Of a stretch of DNA of 64,000 bases, positions 51,144-59,756 are shown piece by piece (position 1 is the stretch's first letter; the number at the start of each line of letters is the position of its first letter). The notes under the pieces were generated by a model. That model searched no databases and was not told the DNA's origin. It was given only the letters and a program-made list of their open reading frames with translations. Made by a program: the position numbers and the translations under genes. The stretch is from Symsagittifera roscoffensis (lineage: Eukaryota > Xenacoelomorpha > Acoela > Convolutidae), in assembly GCF_963678635.1 (NCBI RefSeq), contig NC_087069.1:45881951-45945950 (forward strand). Reading direction: 5' to 3'.

Positions 51144-51550
51144 ATGATTTCAACTTTTGATTTAAAACTTATTCATGAAATTTTATAGACTTAAAATCAC
51201 AATATCCAGATAAATCAGTCAGATTTCAGTATTTTTTAGCCACTTGTTTGTATTTCGATGCTGATATTAATTTGGTTTTTGTTTTGAAAAACAGACCATA
51301 TGGTGGTTTAATTAGAATTGACCATTCGTCGCTCGACAAACACTTGAAAAAATTCAAAATTCTTAGAATACATGCTATATTACATGACGCAGCAGGATAT
51401 TTGCAAGAAAAAAATCATACCGGTCCGGGGTACACATATGTTTTGCCTTGTCCAATAAAAAACTGTTACCTGGGTCACGTGATAGGTATTGCGTTTTGCT
51501 TGTTTCTTAAAGCCTTCAAACCAAAGTTATTTCGTTTGTTGGAAAGTTGA
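51144..51550 (+). pseudogene. Polinton-associated gene of unknown function (frameshift near its start)
   Basis: The ATG at 51144 gives MISTFDLKLIHEIL then TAG at about 51186. The next frame continues with YPDKSVRFQYFLATCLYFDA and stays open to 51550. Visible features are LRIHAILHDAAGYL, TGPGYTYVLPCP and a hydrophobic segment GHVIGIAFCLFL near the end. The AAATTTTATAG before 51187 could instead be a weak intron acceptor. The protein would be about 130 residues. From memory, similar HDA-GYL plus GPGY proteins occur in invertebrate virus-like elements, but this was not checked. Confidence 0.45.
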
Positions 51551-51559
51551 GTGAAAGTC

Positions 51560-52141
51560 ATGTTAACCCAAAGAAAGAAAACTAAAAATTTGTTTTTCAA
51601 CCATCTCATTATTTTAGATATTGAAGGACTTAAATGTGGCAAGAAACCTTTGATCATAAAAGAACTTTCCGTTTGCTCTGCTAATTCAATTAATACAATT
51701 CCTTTTCTGCCACCAGTTCAATTCAACAATTTATTAAAAGAAGAGAAAAAAGCTTACAATTGGGCATCTAAATTTCTACACGGGCTTCGTTGGGACGACG
51801 GTGAATACCCTTACTCACACTTGGATCAAATTTTTGACAGCCTTCGTTTGAGGAACCCAAATTCCCATTTTTTTGCTAAAGGTACACAAAAATCTGTTTC
51901 GTTAGCTGAATACTTGAAATTACCCTTGACAAATTTGGAAGATATTGGCTGCCCAAAGATTGAACAGTTATTGGGTCAAGAAAAACATATTTGCAAACGA
52001 CATTCTCATTTACTTCCCTCGCATCAATTATTAAAGCATTGTACCCGCAGAAAACTTTTCTTCAATTGGGTACAAAACGAACTGTCCAATGATGCAAACA
52101 ACCTTATCTCCAAATTTGGTGGTTTACGCTTCAATGACTAA
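51560..52141 (+). CDS. Unknown Polinton protein with an Asp-x-Glu motif
   Basis: A frame of about 193 codons starts at ATG 51560, ten bases after the upstream stop. Near its N-terminus is LIILDIEGLKCGKK (Asp20, Glu22), reminiscent of the first motif of DEDD exonuclease or RNase H-like folds. Later come NWASKFLHGLRWDDGEYPY (about residue 70-90), LTNLEDIGCP, then ICKRHSHLL and a C-terminal helix RRKLFFNWVQNELS. No obvious internal break is seen, which makes it one of the few intact genes here. The stop overlaps the next ATG by eight bases. The nuclease idea is inference from one motif; an intron ending TTATTTTAG at about 51617 is possible. Confidence 0.5.
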   Translation: MLTQRKKTKNLFFNHLIILDIEGLKCGKKPLIIKELSVCSANSINTIPFLPPVQFNNLLKEEKKAYNWASKFLHGLRWDDGEYPYSHLDQIFDSLRLRNPNSHFFAKGTQKSVSLAEYLKLPLTNLEDIGCPKIEQLLGQEKHICKRHSHLLPSHQLLKHCTRRKLFFNWVQNELSNDANNLISKFGGLRFND

Positions 52142-52578
52142 TCAGAGTATTGAAAACAATTTAACGCCAAGAATTAAAGTTACTCTTACGCGGACAGGCT
52201 TTTTAGATTGTCGAGGAAAACCACTCCTGCAAAAACTCGAACAAATTACACTGAACGATATCAAAATCGATAATTTACGTAAATTTTTTACAGTTCTGGA
52301 CTACTTTCACCTGTACAATGTCCAGACTCCAGATATTTCGCCAAACAATTCCGTTGCTCAATCTCAACCTGGAAGGGCTGCAACCTCAGCTGGGAGAGAG
52401 AAGACAAATCCATTTGCATGACCAACAGCTTCCAGCTGAACTGAAAAAATTAGTCAAAACTGATAATGTTGAGGAAATACATTTAGTTCAAGCCACTATC
52501 AGAGTTGCCGCTCATTTTGTGGTAAAGTTCAAATCTAATTGTAACCATGACAAATTCACAAAAATGAGTTTTTCCTAA
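52134..52578 (+). pseudogene. Unknown small Polinton gene(s), frameshifted; C-terminal part paralogous to the next gene
   Basis: The ATG at 52134 overlaps the previous stop and gives TPRIKVTLTRTGFLDCRGKP and LRKFFTVLDYFHLYNV. Around 52330-52420 coding character moves to a neighbouring frame, which ends at 52578 with LPAELKKLVKTDNVEEIHLV and VVKFKSN. The second part resembles the next gene (LPKELLDEISTGNVEKIVRI and IIKYKPNG). Either one frameshifted gene or two overlapping ones are possible. Confidence 0.45.
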
Positions 52579-52623
52579 TTGAACGAGGAGTTGATTTGCC
52601 TGTTGAACCGAAATGAAGAATCA

Positions 52624-52645
52624 CATATATATATATATATATATA
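52624..52645. repeat. (AT)n microsatellite
   Basis: About 11 AT units lie in the intergenic space before the next gene. Confidence 0.9.
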
Positions 52646-52726
52646 CCAAGTTTTGTGAATCATAATAAATAAATTTATTGATTGTTTTCATTTTCTTTCG
52701 ATCTTGTGTGATTACTAGTTGCTAAC

Positions 52727-53023
52727 ATGTCGTGTTTGAAAATTCAAAATTTCAAAAAAAAATATTTTTGCCAAAAGAAAACACAAAATGTGAGTTTAAC
52801 ATGTGAGAGTTTACCAAAAGAATTATTAGACGAAATCAGTACCGGAAACGTAGAAAAAATTGTTCGGATACTTCTGACAGACAAAAACATAGCAAGATAT
52901 ATAATAAAATACAAACCAAACGGCAATAGATCAGAGAGAAAAAAAGGTGATTGTTATGCAGTTGTAACTATCAACCTTGATACAAAAAAGCAAAAAAAGT
53001 CTTCCAGTAAACATGGAAATTGA
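52727..53023 (+). CDS. Small unknown Polinton protein with LPxEL...NVE motif
   Basis: A 98-codon ORF starts at ATG 52727 with a Lys-rich N-terminus, then LPKELLDEISTGNVEKIVRI, IARYIIKYKPNG and a basic tail ending KKSSSKHGN. It is paralogous by eye to the end of the preceding reading frame, so a local duplication occurred. Its stop (53021-53023) overlaps the ATG of the following membrane protein gene at 53013, a compact virus-like arrangement. Function unknown; it appears intact. Confidence 0.5.
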   Translation: MSCLKIQNFKKKYFCQKKTQNVSLTCESLPKELLDEISTGNVEKIVRILLTDKNIARYIIKYKPNGNRSERKKGDCYAVVTINLDTKKQKKSSSKHGN

Positions 53024-53291
53024 AGAAACCACCCCTGTCGAGAACAATGATTGCGACTTTGTAGACATTGGTGGTGCCAAACAGTCTTTATCTCACGAAA
53101 ACAGATCCTGGAAATTTTGTAATTCTGTTTCTCTTCCGTCTGCAGAAGTAGTCTTTTTCACACAAGTCTGTTTCATTTTCATTTTGCTTTCTTTATCTAT
53201 TTCAAAATTGTCTTTTTACAACCTTAGTTGTGACGAGACTGCCATTTGGCTTTCAATACTATCCAGTACAGTTGGTTACATGTTACCCAAT
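53013..53291 (+). pseudogene. Small membrane protein of the Polinton, split by the LTR element
   Basis: The ATG at 53013 opens an acidic N-terminus (MEIEETTPVENNDCDFVDIG). A first hydrophobic segment follows (VVFFTQVCFIFILLSLSI, about residues 46-63), then a second near TAIWLSILSSTVGYML (about 76-91). The LTR retrotransposon begins at the codon after the Pro of MLP. On the far side of the insertion the frame would go on for three codons to a TAA at 63597-63599, so the gene lost only its last residues. The apparent 116-codon ORF at 52977-53327 runs into LTR sequence by chance. It lies directly upstream of the packaging ATPase. A role in virion or membrane is guesswork. Confidence 0.6.
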
Positions 53292-54201
53292 GTAACATTC
53301 GCCCGGAAGATACATATCGACGGATAACAAAACTAAGTCTTAAGACGACTGGCTAGCGTCTAAACAGAGCTTTGCATGCTTTTCACCGTCTCTACCAAGC
53401 CAGTACTTTTCGGTGGTCTTTCTAACATCGGGTCGACAAAAACGTTACTGTTCTCCGGCTTCGACCAGAACGCTCAAATTAACTTAATTACATGCAAATA
53501 GTGAGCTCATGGCTGGGTCTCAGTATCCCCAGACCACGAGGTCACTCCTAAAAACAGGGTTACTACTTATTATATTACTATTGTGTTTGTTCAGTAGATA
53601 AAAATCATCATCTCCATCGAAGATGGATCAACCCTTTCCCCCAACTCCTAGCTTCTCATCCTTATCAAAATGAATCTAGATATTAATTAAATTCAAGTCA
53701 GGACATGACAGGAAGCTAAAAGTTTATGCAACAGGATAAAAGTTCTAGTTCCTTTACCCTTCCGGATTGACGAATCCGCTGAATCAAGCTCGTTAATCTT
53801 GATTTCCTCCTAATCCGGAAGGCTGTCTCTTACCCTTCACCGTTGTTCGCAACGGCCTTGCAACTATTGTAGCAGCACAATAGTTGCAACTCGGAACGTT
53901 CTCTGCTATGTTGTCGTTTTTTAATCTCGATTTTCGTCTTGTTCGCAATCGCAGATAAAGTTGTTGTTGTGTTTTCTCTCTCGTTTTTTGTTAAAATGGC
54001 CGCTTCAGCATTTCTCAGAAATGTGACGTCATCATTCGAATTTTTGAAATTTTAAAATACTAGAATATTCCAGCCCTCACCGTCTGGCCAAACGTTCCAA
54101 TAACGCTCTTAGTTCTTAAAAACCACCAATCCGGAAGGCTTACTGCTAAAATTCCGAATTCTGCACAAATTGCATTTTGGCCATTCTGGTCGAATGTCAC
54201 A
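53291..54201 (-). repeat. 3' LTR (911 bp)
   Basis: This differs from the 5' LTR at nine positions by eye, without indels. It contains an 11-bp inverted repeat, CCTTCCGGATT (53758-53768) and AATCCGGAAGG (53812-53822). The same motif recurs in the leader of the element. The start TGT and end ACA are conventional. Confidence 0.93.
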
Positions 54202-54209
54202 TACTCCCC
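54202..54209 (-). promoter_or_regulatory. Candidate polypurine tract
   Basis: On the minus strand GGGGAGTA lies directly before the 3' LTR, at the place and with the composition of a plus-strand primer. It is short. Confidence 0.5.
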
Positions 54210-54920
54210 GGACAGTCCGGTCAATGTCCTCATTGAATCGCGCAATGTTCGTAAAATGGTTACAGTGTCATCGAACAGAATTTACAAAATGCACGAAATT
54301 ACTTTTATCCACGTCACATCGACTCACTGCAGAATATAAATGGCATCATACTACATCATTATTGCCTTCAAATTCTCTCATTAATCTGCACATTGAGGAT
54401 ACAACCTAAGATAAAACATATTTTCTGACTCCCAATGTCAATGTCCCGATTAAAACTTTTTCTCTTAGATTTAAAAGGTGTTGGCTTGCAGGACAGTCCT
54501 GCCAACCAACAAGCTAAAATTATCCTACTATGCTTCTTCCCTTCGGAAATCTTGCTTGTTATTGTCCTGTATATTAAAACTAAGAAACTCTGTGGTTAGA
54601 AAGAACAATGAAACAATCTCCCTCTTCGAGAGATTACTCAAGCCTTCCACGTCACCACAAAGTGATCAGTCTTCCTAAGTGATTAAAAACAATCATGCAG
54701 GCTGGAATATTTAAATATACTCTTCCCTTAAGCCTTTCTAAATAAATAATAAGTGAGTGTCTCTAAAGCCACTTCAACTAAAATCAAAATGCAAATTTAT
54801 AAATGCAACAATTTCAAAACTCAACTAAATGTTTCAGTTTTCAATTACAACTTGGTTGCCTGGTTTCTCACTTGAGTTTTTCACACACATAAAACAATTC
54901 TGAGTTTTAAGTTTTCTTCA
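54210..54920 (-). other. Residual 3' region after the pol deletion
   Basis: Only about 710 bp lie between the end of the reading frame and the LTR, where the rest of RT, RNase H and integrase (over 2 kb) should be. I see no integrase motif in any frame. It may be the element's original 3' non-coding end. Confidence 0.5.
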
Positions 54921-57900
54921 TCACTCCTTTGTTCTCTTCTTTTTTCGTCGTTTAGAAGTTCCGGTTTTCTCTCTGTCCTTCTTTCGCAGAGGGACCTGCC
55001 AGAAGGCAGAACCTAAGTCCAATGTGGTGAAGAAATTGGCATCACCAAGTTTAGATAGGCTCTCATCTATTCGCGGTATCGGGTACGCATCTTTTATCGT
55101 TACCGCGTTCAAGTAACGAAAGTCGCAACAAAATCTAAGCTGCCCCCCTTTCTTTTTCGCCATTACTACTCCGCAAGCCCATGGCGATTTCGAGGGTTCT
55201 ATCATGTCGTATTCAAGCAACATTTCTATTTCCGCTCGGCACGCTTCCGATTTATGTGGCGTCATTCGCTTTGCGCCTTCCCTATGGGGAACGGCGCCCT
55301 CTTCTAGTTCGATCTCGTGTTCGACGAAATTACAGCAACCGATGTCCGCCTTATGTTTTGAAAATACATCGGCGTTCCGATTTAGGAGGTCCCGCAATTT
55401 TTCAAAATCTCCCTCACCTATTTTCCTTTTTAAATGTTCTATTTCTGGCAAAACCGGTTTGTCAGAATCTAGTTCATATGACGAGGGGCGTTCCGGAAAA
55501 TTCGAGCAGCTTGATAAGCCGTCGTCCGTTTCGGATTTCATTGAAAACAATTTATGAAAAGATTTTAATTCATTGATTCGCTTTAAAACTTCATCTTTAT
55601 TTGCATGATAAGGACAGTCTTTCACACTATATTTCTTCAAGTTTTGTGTCTCCTCATAGTCGGTCCTCATCGGCAAAGCGTAGCCAAGCTTCTTTCCACG
55701 CTGGATTGAAACCGTGGTGTCCAGTGTGTTCAACAACACACTGACACACAGTCCGTTTCGCGTTACCGAGAAGCTCCGGCCTAAAATCACCGAACTCTGA
55801 CTATTTGGATTCGGTACCAAGCAAACCTGTTTACTATCACTCAACGAATTTAAATTTCTCATTTTAAAAATTGCTACTACAGCTTGTCCTGGTTTTAATT
55901 TTACTTTTCTATCCAAAAAAACTGGTACCTTATTTTCGTCTGTTATTATCCTATTAATTGGTCTCTTAACATACTTTCGGTCCGGGTTTCTAATCCGTAT
56001 CAGACCGTTGTTCAAATCAATCATCACGTCAAAATTCCTGACAAAATCTCTGCCCAAAATGAATTGATCGGCATCGTCCAGATTCTCTACCACCAGGAAG
56101 CTCATCCAAAGATCTCGTCCTCCCATGTGAAGGACCGTTATCGGTGTTCTTCCGGCTACGTAGATGGCTCCTCGATTTGCGGCTGCCAGTCGGAGATTCG
56201 TAGGAATCAGATCTTCCCGCGTGAAGCCCATTCTTTCCCAAGTTTTTATCGGCATCACACTCACTACCGCTCCTGTGTCCAGAAGCCCTGTGACTCCGAT
56301 TTTTGTTCCATTGGTGTCGAGCAGATGTGCTGTCACATCTGCTTCATATCCAATGTGTACTGCGTCTTGTTCCATCATGGCGTCATGGCCTATCTTGCGG
56401 ACCTTGAGTTCCTCTTCCCCCAAATAGATCTGCCCTATTTGGTCATCATCTGTTGTTACATAAGTCCTGGTGTAGATACTGATCCCATCCACGTTCAGCA
56501 TCACTTGATACGGCCCATAGACTTCTAGGTAGCGTCCATGAAGTTTCTTCATGCGAGGGCCACCCGTCGTTAGTAGTGCCCTCACAGCCCTCGACTCGGT
56601 GCGTGGCTCCATCTGCCTCAGATAGTCTGCATATGTGTCCAAATGCATCAAAGTGAACTCAGACGGTTCACTCAGATTTCTGATTACCTGATGCCCTGCC
56701 ACCGAGATTATCGACTGTATTTTATTTCCTTCCGGTGCCATACCGAACCTCTGACCAGAGATAACATTAAGTTTCATGCTCAAGCTGCTTGGTGCTTTTG
56801 CCTCTTCAACTTCCGTTGCTTCGAAGGCGTTCAGTTGCTCCTGTAATTTTTCATTCTCCAGCTCGAGTTTCACCTTTTGTTCAATCTCTTTCGTCACTAG
56901 TTCCTGTTGTACTCTATTTATAGCATCCCTCGCAGCTGCCCTATAATCGATTTTGAAGTCATCGGCCGCAGTTGCTGGTTCCGGTTCACGTGCTTCCTCT
57001 ATTACCGCTTGCATCTTCTTTGCCACCAGCTCTTGAGGTTTATCCTTTCTGCGTGCCTCCCCTTCACTCAAAAGTCGAGCCTTGCTGGCTTTCACTCCTG
57101 ACAAAGCTTCTTCATGTCTTGGATGCTTGATGTCTGCCACTGCATCCCATAATTGCGGACAATCTGATTTAAAATGACCTTCCAAGTTGCAAAAGAAACA
57201 CCTCGGGCCGAATTTCGCTATTACTCCTCTCATGAAATCCTCATGATCCAACTCTGACGCATCTTCGTCCTCGAGGCTAAAGCCTATTGCTTTCATGCCT
57301 TGTTTGTAAGCTGGGCATGCTGACACATGATGGTCTGTTGAACTGCAATTAGCACAAGAACGTCTCTTGTCTATATCATCCCTCGGTTTGTACCAATTGT
57401 TCCCTTGGTTTGCTGGTCCGTTGTTAAAATTTCCATAATTGTTCTTGTAATATCCAGATCTCGAAGGAGGTTTCAACAAAAGATACTCTTTTGATTTGAG
57501 CCTCAACTCCTCCGGTGTTGGCGCATTAGTTGATAGTGGTGTGTAATGCGTTGCTAGCATCGTGCGAAGTTCATCATTTTTCACACCATCGATGAATTTT
57601 GAGGCTACGGCCAGGTTCATCCTTCGGTTTGACTCATCCGGTTGGCTGCGTCTTCTCAGCATTTCCAAATCATCGAGAAACTTGTCTATTGTTTCATCTT
57701 CTCGTTGCCTCCGTTTCTCGAAGCGCATCATCGCCTGGTGCCCCTGCACCCCTGATCCGAAACGGTTTAACAAGATTTCGAAGATTTTCTCAGCAGTGTC
57801 ACGTTGATACTGTTTCTTGGCCATGACACAGTTCAGGGCTGTCCCTTCTAAGTTGCTGGTGAGCGCGCTGCATTCCTGGCTCTCCGACAAGTCCTCTTCC

Positions 57901-59756
57901 TCGAAATGCAGCTTCATTACCTCTATCCAGGTATCAATACAGCCATCAGATTCGTCTTTGTAGCATCTTGGCTTCTTAAAGACTCTTCTGGACTTCTCAC
58001 TGCGTTCATTGGTTCTAGATAACCTCGTCAGGAATGTCTCCAAAGACCTGTTCAGGGGTTCAAATGCTGTGGCCATTGCCGTAGCATCCCTTGAGTGTCC
58101 CGCTTGAGTGTCCTCACACCTTGTCGAAGGCTCTGTGTGCGGTGCATCCCTGCAATCCGAATCACCATGAGCGTTTCCCGCTTGGCCCATATGACTCCTC
58201 CTCGGGCTTGCATGCCCCCTGTTGCCGGAATCACTTCTCCCAGTCGCATGTGTGTCTTGCGTTGGTCGTTCGTTAGAGGTTTGTCTGTTCCCCGTTGAAC
58301 TTGCTCTACTGTTCGGGCCCCATGCTGTATTACTCCTTGTGGCATAGCCTGATGAACTGCCCCTGCCTCTAGTGGATCCATACGTCTTCCTCCTTTGATG
58401 TTCATTGAAGTTCACCCTCGGTTCCCTGCTGGGACCTCCCGAGTTCGGCTCTCCTTCTTTTGGTCCATTCTTGCTGCTTAGTAGCCCGTCCAACCTATCC
58501 ATGATAGCCTGAGTTCGCCTCTCCATCATCGCGTCTATTTTTGTGTCAAGAGTCCCAAGAGACTGCTCTTGCTGAATTCTTAACCTCTCCATGTCGTCTC
58601 TTAAGCGTAACTCTCGCTGTTCCGCCTCTCTGGTCATTCGCGACAAGTTCTTCGCCATATGCTCGTCCGTTCTTTCTTTCAAGCGTTTTTCGCTTCTGCC
58701 AACTTCTTGTCTGTTGCGGTTTATTTCTTCCCGCAGACTTTCTCTTTCAATGTGAACTGCTCTTTCTAGTTCACTCATCCTTATCGACATCTGTTCATTT
58801 TGTTCTCCTAAACTGCCCACTATGTTGTTTAAGGCTTCCTCTAGTGCTGCCCCGTTATCCATGAGTGGCGTCACTAGTGGTGGTGTAACCCTGTCGGTCC
58901 CAGGTAACTTCGTGCTTGTCGAGATCCGGGCCTTGACTCTCTGCTTCAACGTCTTTTCATTATTTAATTCAGGATCCATTAACGCGTTGCCAAGCCCTCT
59001 GGTTCTACTCTCTCCAGGTTGTGGCTCCGAGCTTGTCCTAATCGCGAAGTCCTTTGACTGGCCCGGTGTGTTTGCCTCTTTGCTTATCGTTGTCACTACA
59101 CCAAATTTGTCCATGGTTCCAGTCTCTCTTCCGACGTTTGCCTCACTCTCCTGGATCGAACTATTGAGGCTGACTTGAGATCCAAAGTCCCCTTGATCCT
59201 CTTCATCCTCTTCCTCCTGGGACTCACCATCGTTTCCTGCTCCTCCTCCCATGCTGAATGGAAAGATGTTTCCGAAGGTGTTCTTCATTCTTTCTGAGAA
59301 CGATGATGACGTTGTTTGTTTCCCAGTTCCGCTTGCCATCATAGTGTTTTCTGTCGGAGATCTTCTAGTTGCCGCTACTTCAGTTGAGATGTCGGACAGT
59401 TCCGACATCTCTTCTCGATCCAATGTCCCGGTGGAAGTGGCAAAATCATGGCCTTGTTCTACAGGAGTAGATTCACTCGCCAGCCTTCTGCCTCTTCCTT
59501 CCAGTCCATTTACTTCCTGGTTGTCATTCATGGTCTGGTTCGTATTGACCTCCACTTCTAACAGTTCTCTTCGCTCTTCCGAGTTCTTCTGACTTCTCGT
59601 TTCAACCATTCTGCCTGAAACCGTCCCACTTTTGTCAGACCGGGATCGCTTGATCCAATCCACAAAAGGATCGGTCATCTTTTTTCTTTGCTTTTCAGGT
59701 ATGAATTTCCTAGAGCTATTACCTCGTTTTGGTATCCTTGACTTGTCTAGACTCAT
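54921..59756 (-). CDS. Gag-protease-truncated reverse transcriptase polyprotein
   Basis: This single ORF has 1611 codons. The N-terminal ~300 residues are acidic and Ser/Glu-rich. A coiled coil follows (about 310-425, ELERAVHIERESLREEI). A capsid-like region lies at about 580-730 (CIDTWIEVMKLHFEEEDL). Two CX2CX4HX4C zinc knuckles start at about 800 (CANCSSTDHHVSAC) and 855 (CFFCNLEGHFKSDC). The aspartic protease active site LLDTGAVVSVMP is at about 1155. RT begins near 1480, with LRFCCDFRYLN and FFTTLDLGSAFWQVPL (motif A) near 1545-1580. The frame leaves RT right after REKTG and ends in a basic KRRKKKRTKE tail. The RT catalytic YxDD, RNase H and integrase are absent, so it cannot self-mobilise. 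Gag and protease look intact. Confidence 0.92.
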   Translation of the reverse strand: MSLDKSRIPKRGNSSRKFIPEKQRKKMTDPFVDWIKRSRSDKSGTVSGRMVETRSQKNSEERRELLEVEVNTNQTMNDNQEVNGLEGRGRRLASESTPVEQGHDFATSTGTLDREEMSELSDISTEVAATRRSPTENTMMASGTGKQTTSSSFSERMKNTFGNIFPFSMGGGAGNDGESQEEEDEEDQGDFGSQVSLNSSIQESEANVGRETGTMDKFGVVTTISKEANTPGQSKDFAIRTSSEPQPGESRTRGLGNALMDPELNNEKTLKQRVKARISTSTKLPGTDRVTPPLVTPLMDNGAALEEALNNIVGSLGEQNEQMSIRMSELERAVHIERESLREEINRNRQEVGRSEKRLKERTDEHMAKNLSRMTREAEQRELRLRDDMERLRIQQEQSLGTLDTKIDAMMERRTQAIMDRLDGLLSSKNGPKEGEPNSGGPSREPRVNFNEHQRRKTYGSTRGRGSSSGYATRSNTAWGPNSRASSTGNRQTSNERPTQDTHATGRSDSGNRGHASPRRSHMGQAGNAHGDSDCRDAPHTEPSTRCEDTQAGHSRDATAMATAFEPLNRSLETFLTRLSRTNERSEKSRRVFKKPRCYKDESDGCIDTWIEVMKLHFEEEDLSESQECSALTSNLEGTALNCVMAKKQYQRDTAEKIFEILLNRFGSGVQGHQAMMRFEKRRQREDETIDKFLDDLEMLRRRSQPDESNRRMNLAVASKFIDGVKNDELRTMLATHYTPLSTNAPTPEELRLKSKEYLLLKPPSRSGYYKNNYGNFNNGPANQGNNWYKPRDDIDKRRSCANCSSTDHHVSACPAYKQGMKAIGFSLEDEDASELDHEDFMRGVIAKFGPRCFFCNLEGHFKSDCPQLWDAVADIKHPRHEEALSGVKASKARLLSEGEARRKDKPQELVAKKMQAVIEEAREPEPATAADDFKIDYRAAARDAINRVQQELVTKEIEQKVKLELENEKLQEQLNAFEATEVEEAKAPSSLSMKLNVISGQRFGMAPEGNKIQSIISVAGHQVIRNLSEPSEFTLMHLDTYADYLRQMEPRTESRAVRALLTTGGPRMKKLHGRYLEVYGPYQVMLNVDGISIYTRTYVTTDDDQIGQIYLGEEELKVRKIGHDAMMEQDAVHIGYEADVTAHLLDTNGTKIGVTGLLDTGAVVSVMPIKTWERMGFTREDLIPTNLRLAAANRGAIYVAGRTPITVLHMGGRDLWMSFLVVENLDDADQFILGRDFVRNFDVMIDLNNGLIRIRNPDRKYVKRPINRIITDENKVPVFLDRKVKLKPGQAVVAIFKMRNLNSLSDSKQVCLVPNPNSQSSVILGRSFSVTRNGLCVSVLLNTLDTTVSIQRGKKLGYALPMRTDYEETQNLKKYSVKDCPYHANKDEVLKRINELKSFHKLFSMKSETDDGLSSCSNFPERPSSYELDSDKPVLPEIEHLKRKIGEGDFEKLRDLLNRNADVFSKHKADIGCCNFVEHEIELEEGAVPHREGAKRMTPHKSEACRAEIEMLLEYDMIEPSKSPWACGVVMAKKKGGQLRFCCDFRYLNAVTIKDAYPIPRIDESLSKLGDANFFTTLDLGSAFWQVPLRKKDREKTGTSKRRKKKRTKE

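Noticed and set aside
52977-53327. 116-codon ORF as one intact gene
   Set aside because: Its end lies in LTR sequence; the Polinton gene part stops at the insertion point.
54060-54245. 61-codon minus-strand ORF across the 3' LTR edge, and its counterpart at 63442-63624
   Set aside because: Both are mostly the same LTR segment read in the same frame, which merely reflects LTR duplication.
55181-59592. Plus-strand ORFs of 60-154 codons
   Set aside because: They are antisense shadows of the Gag-protease-RT frame.
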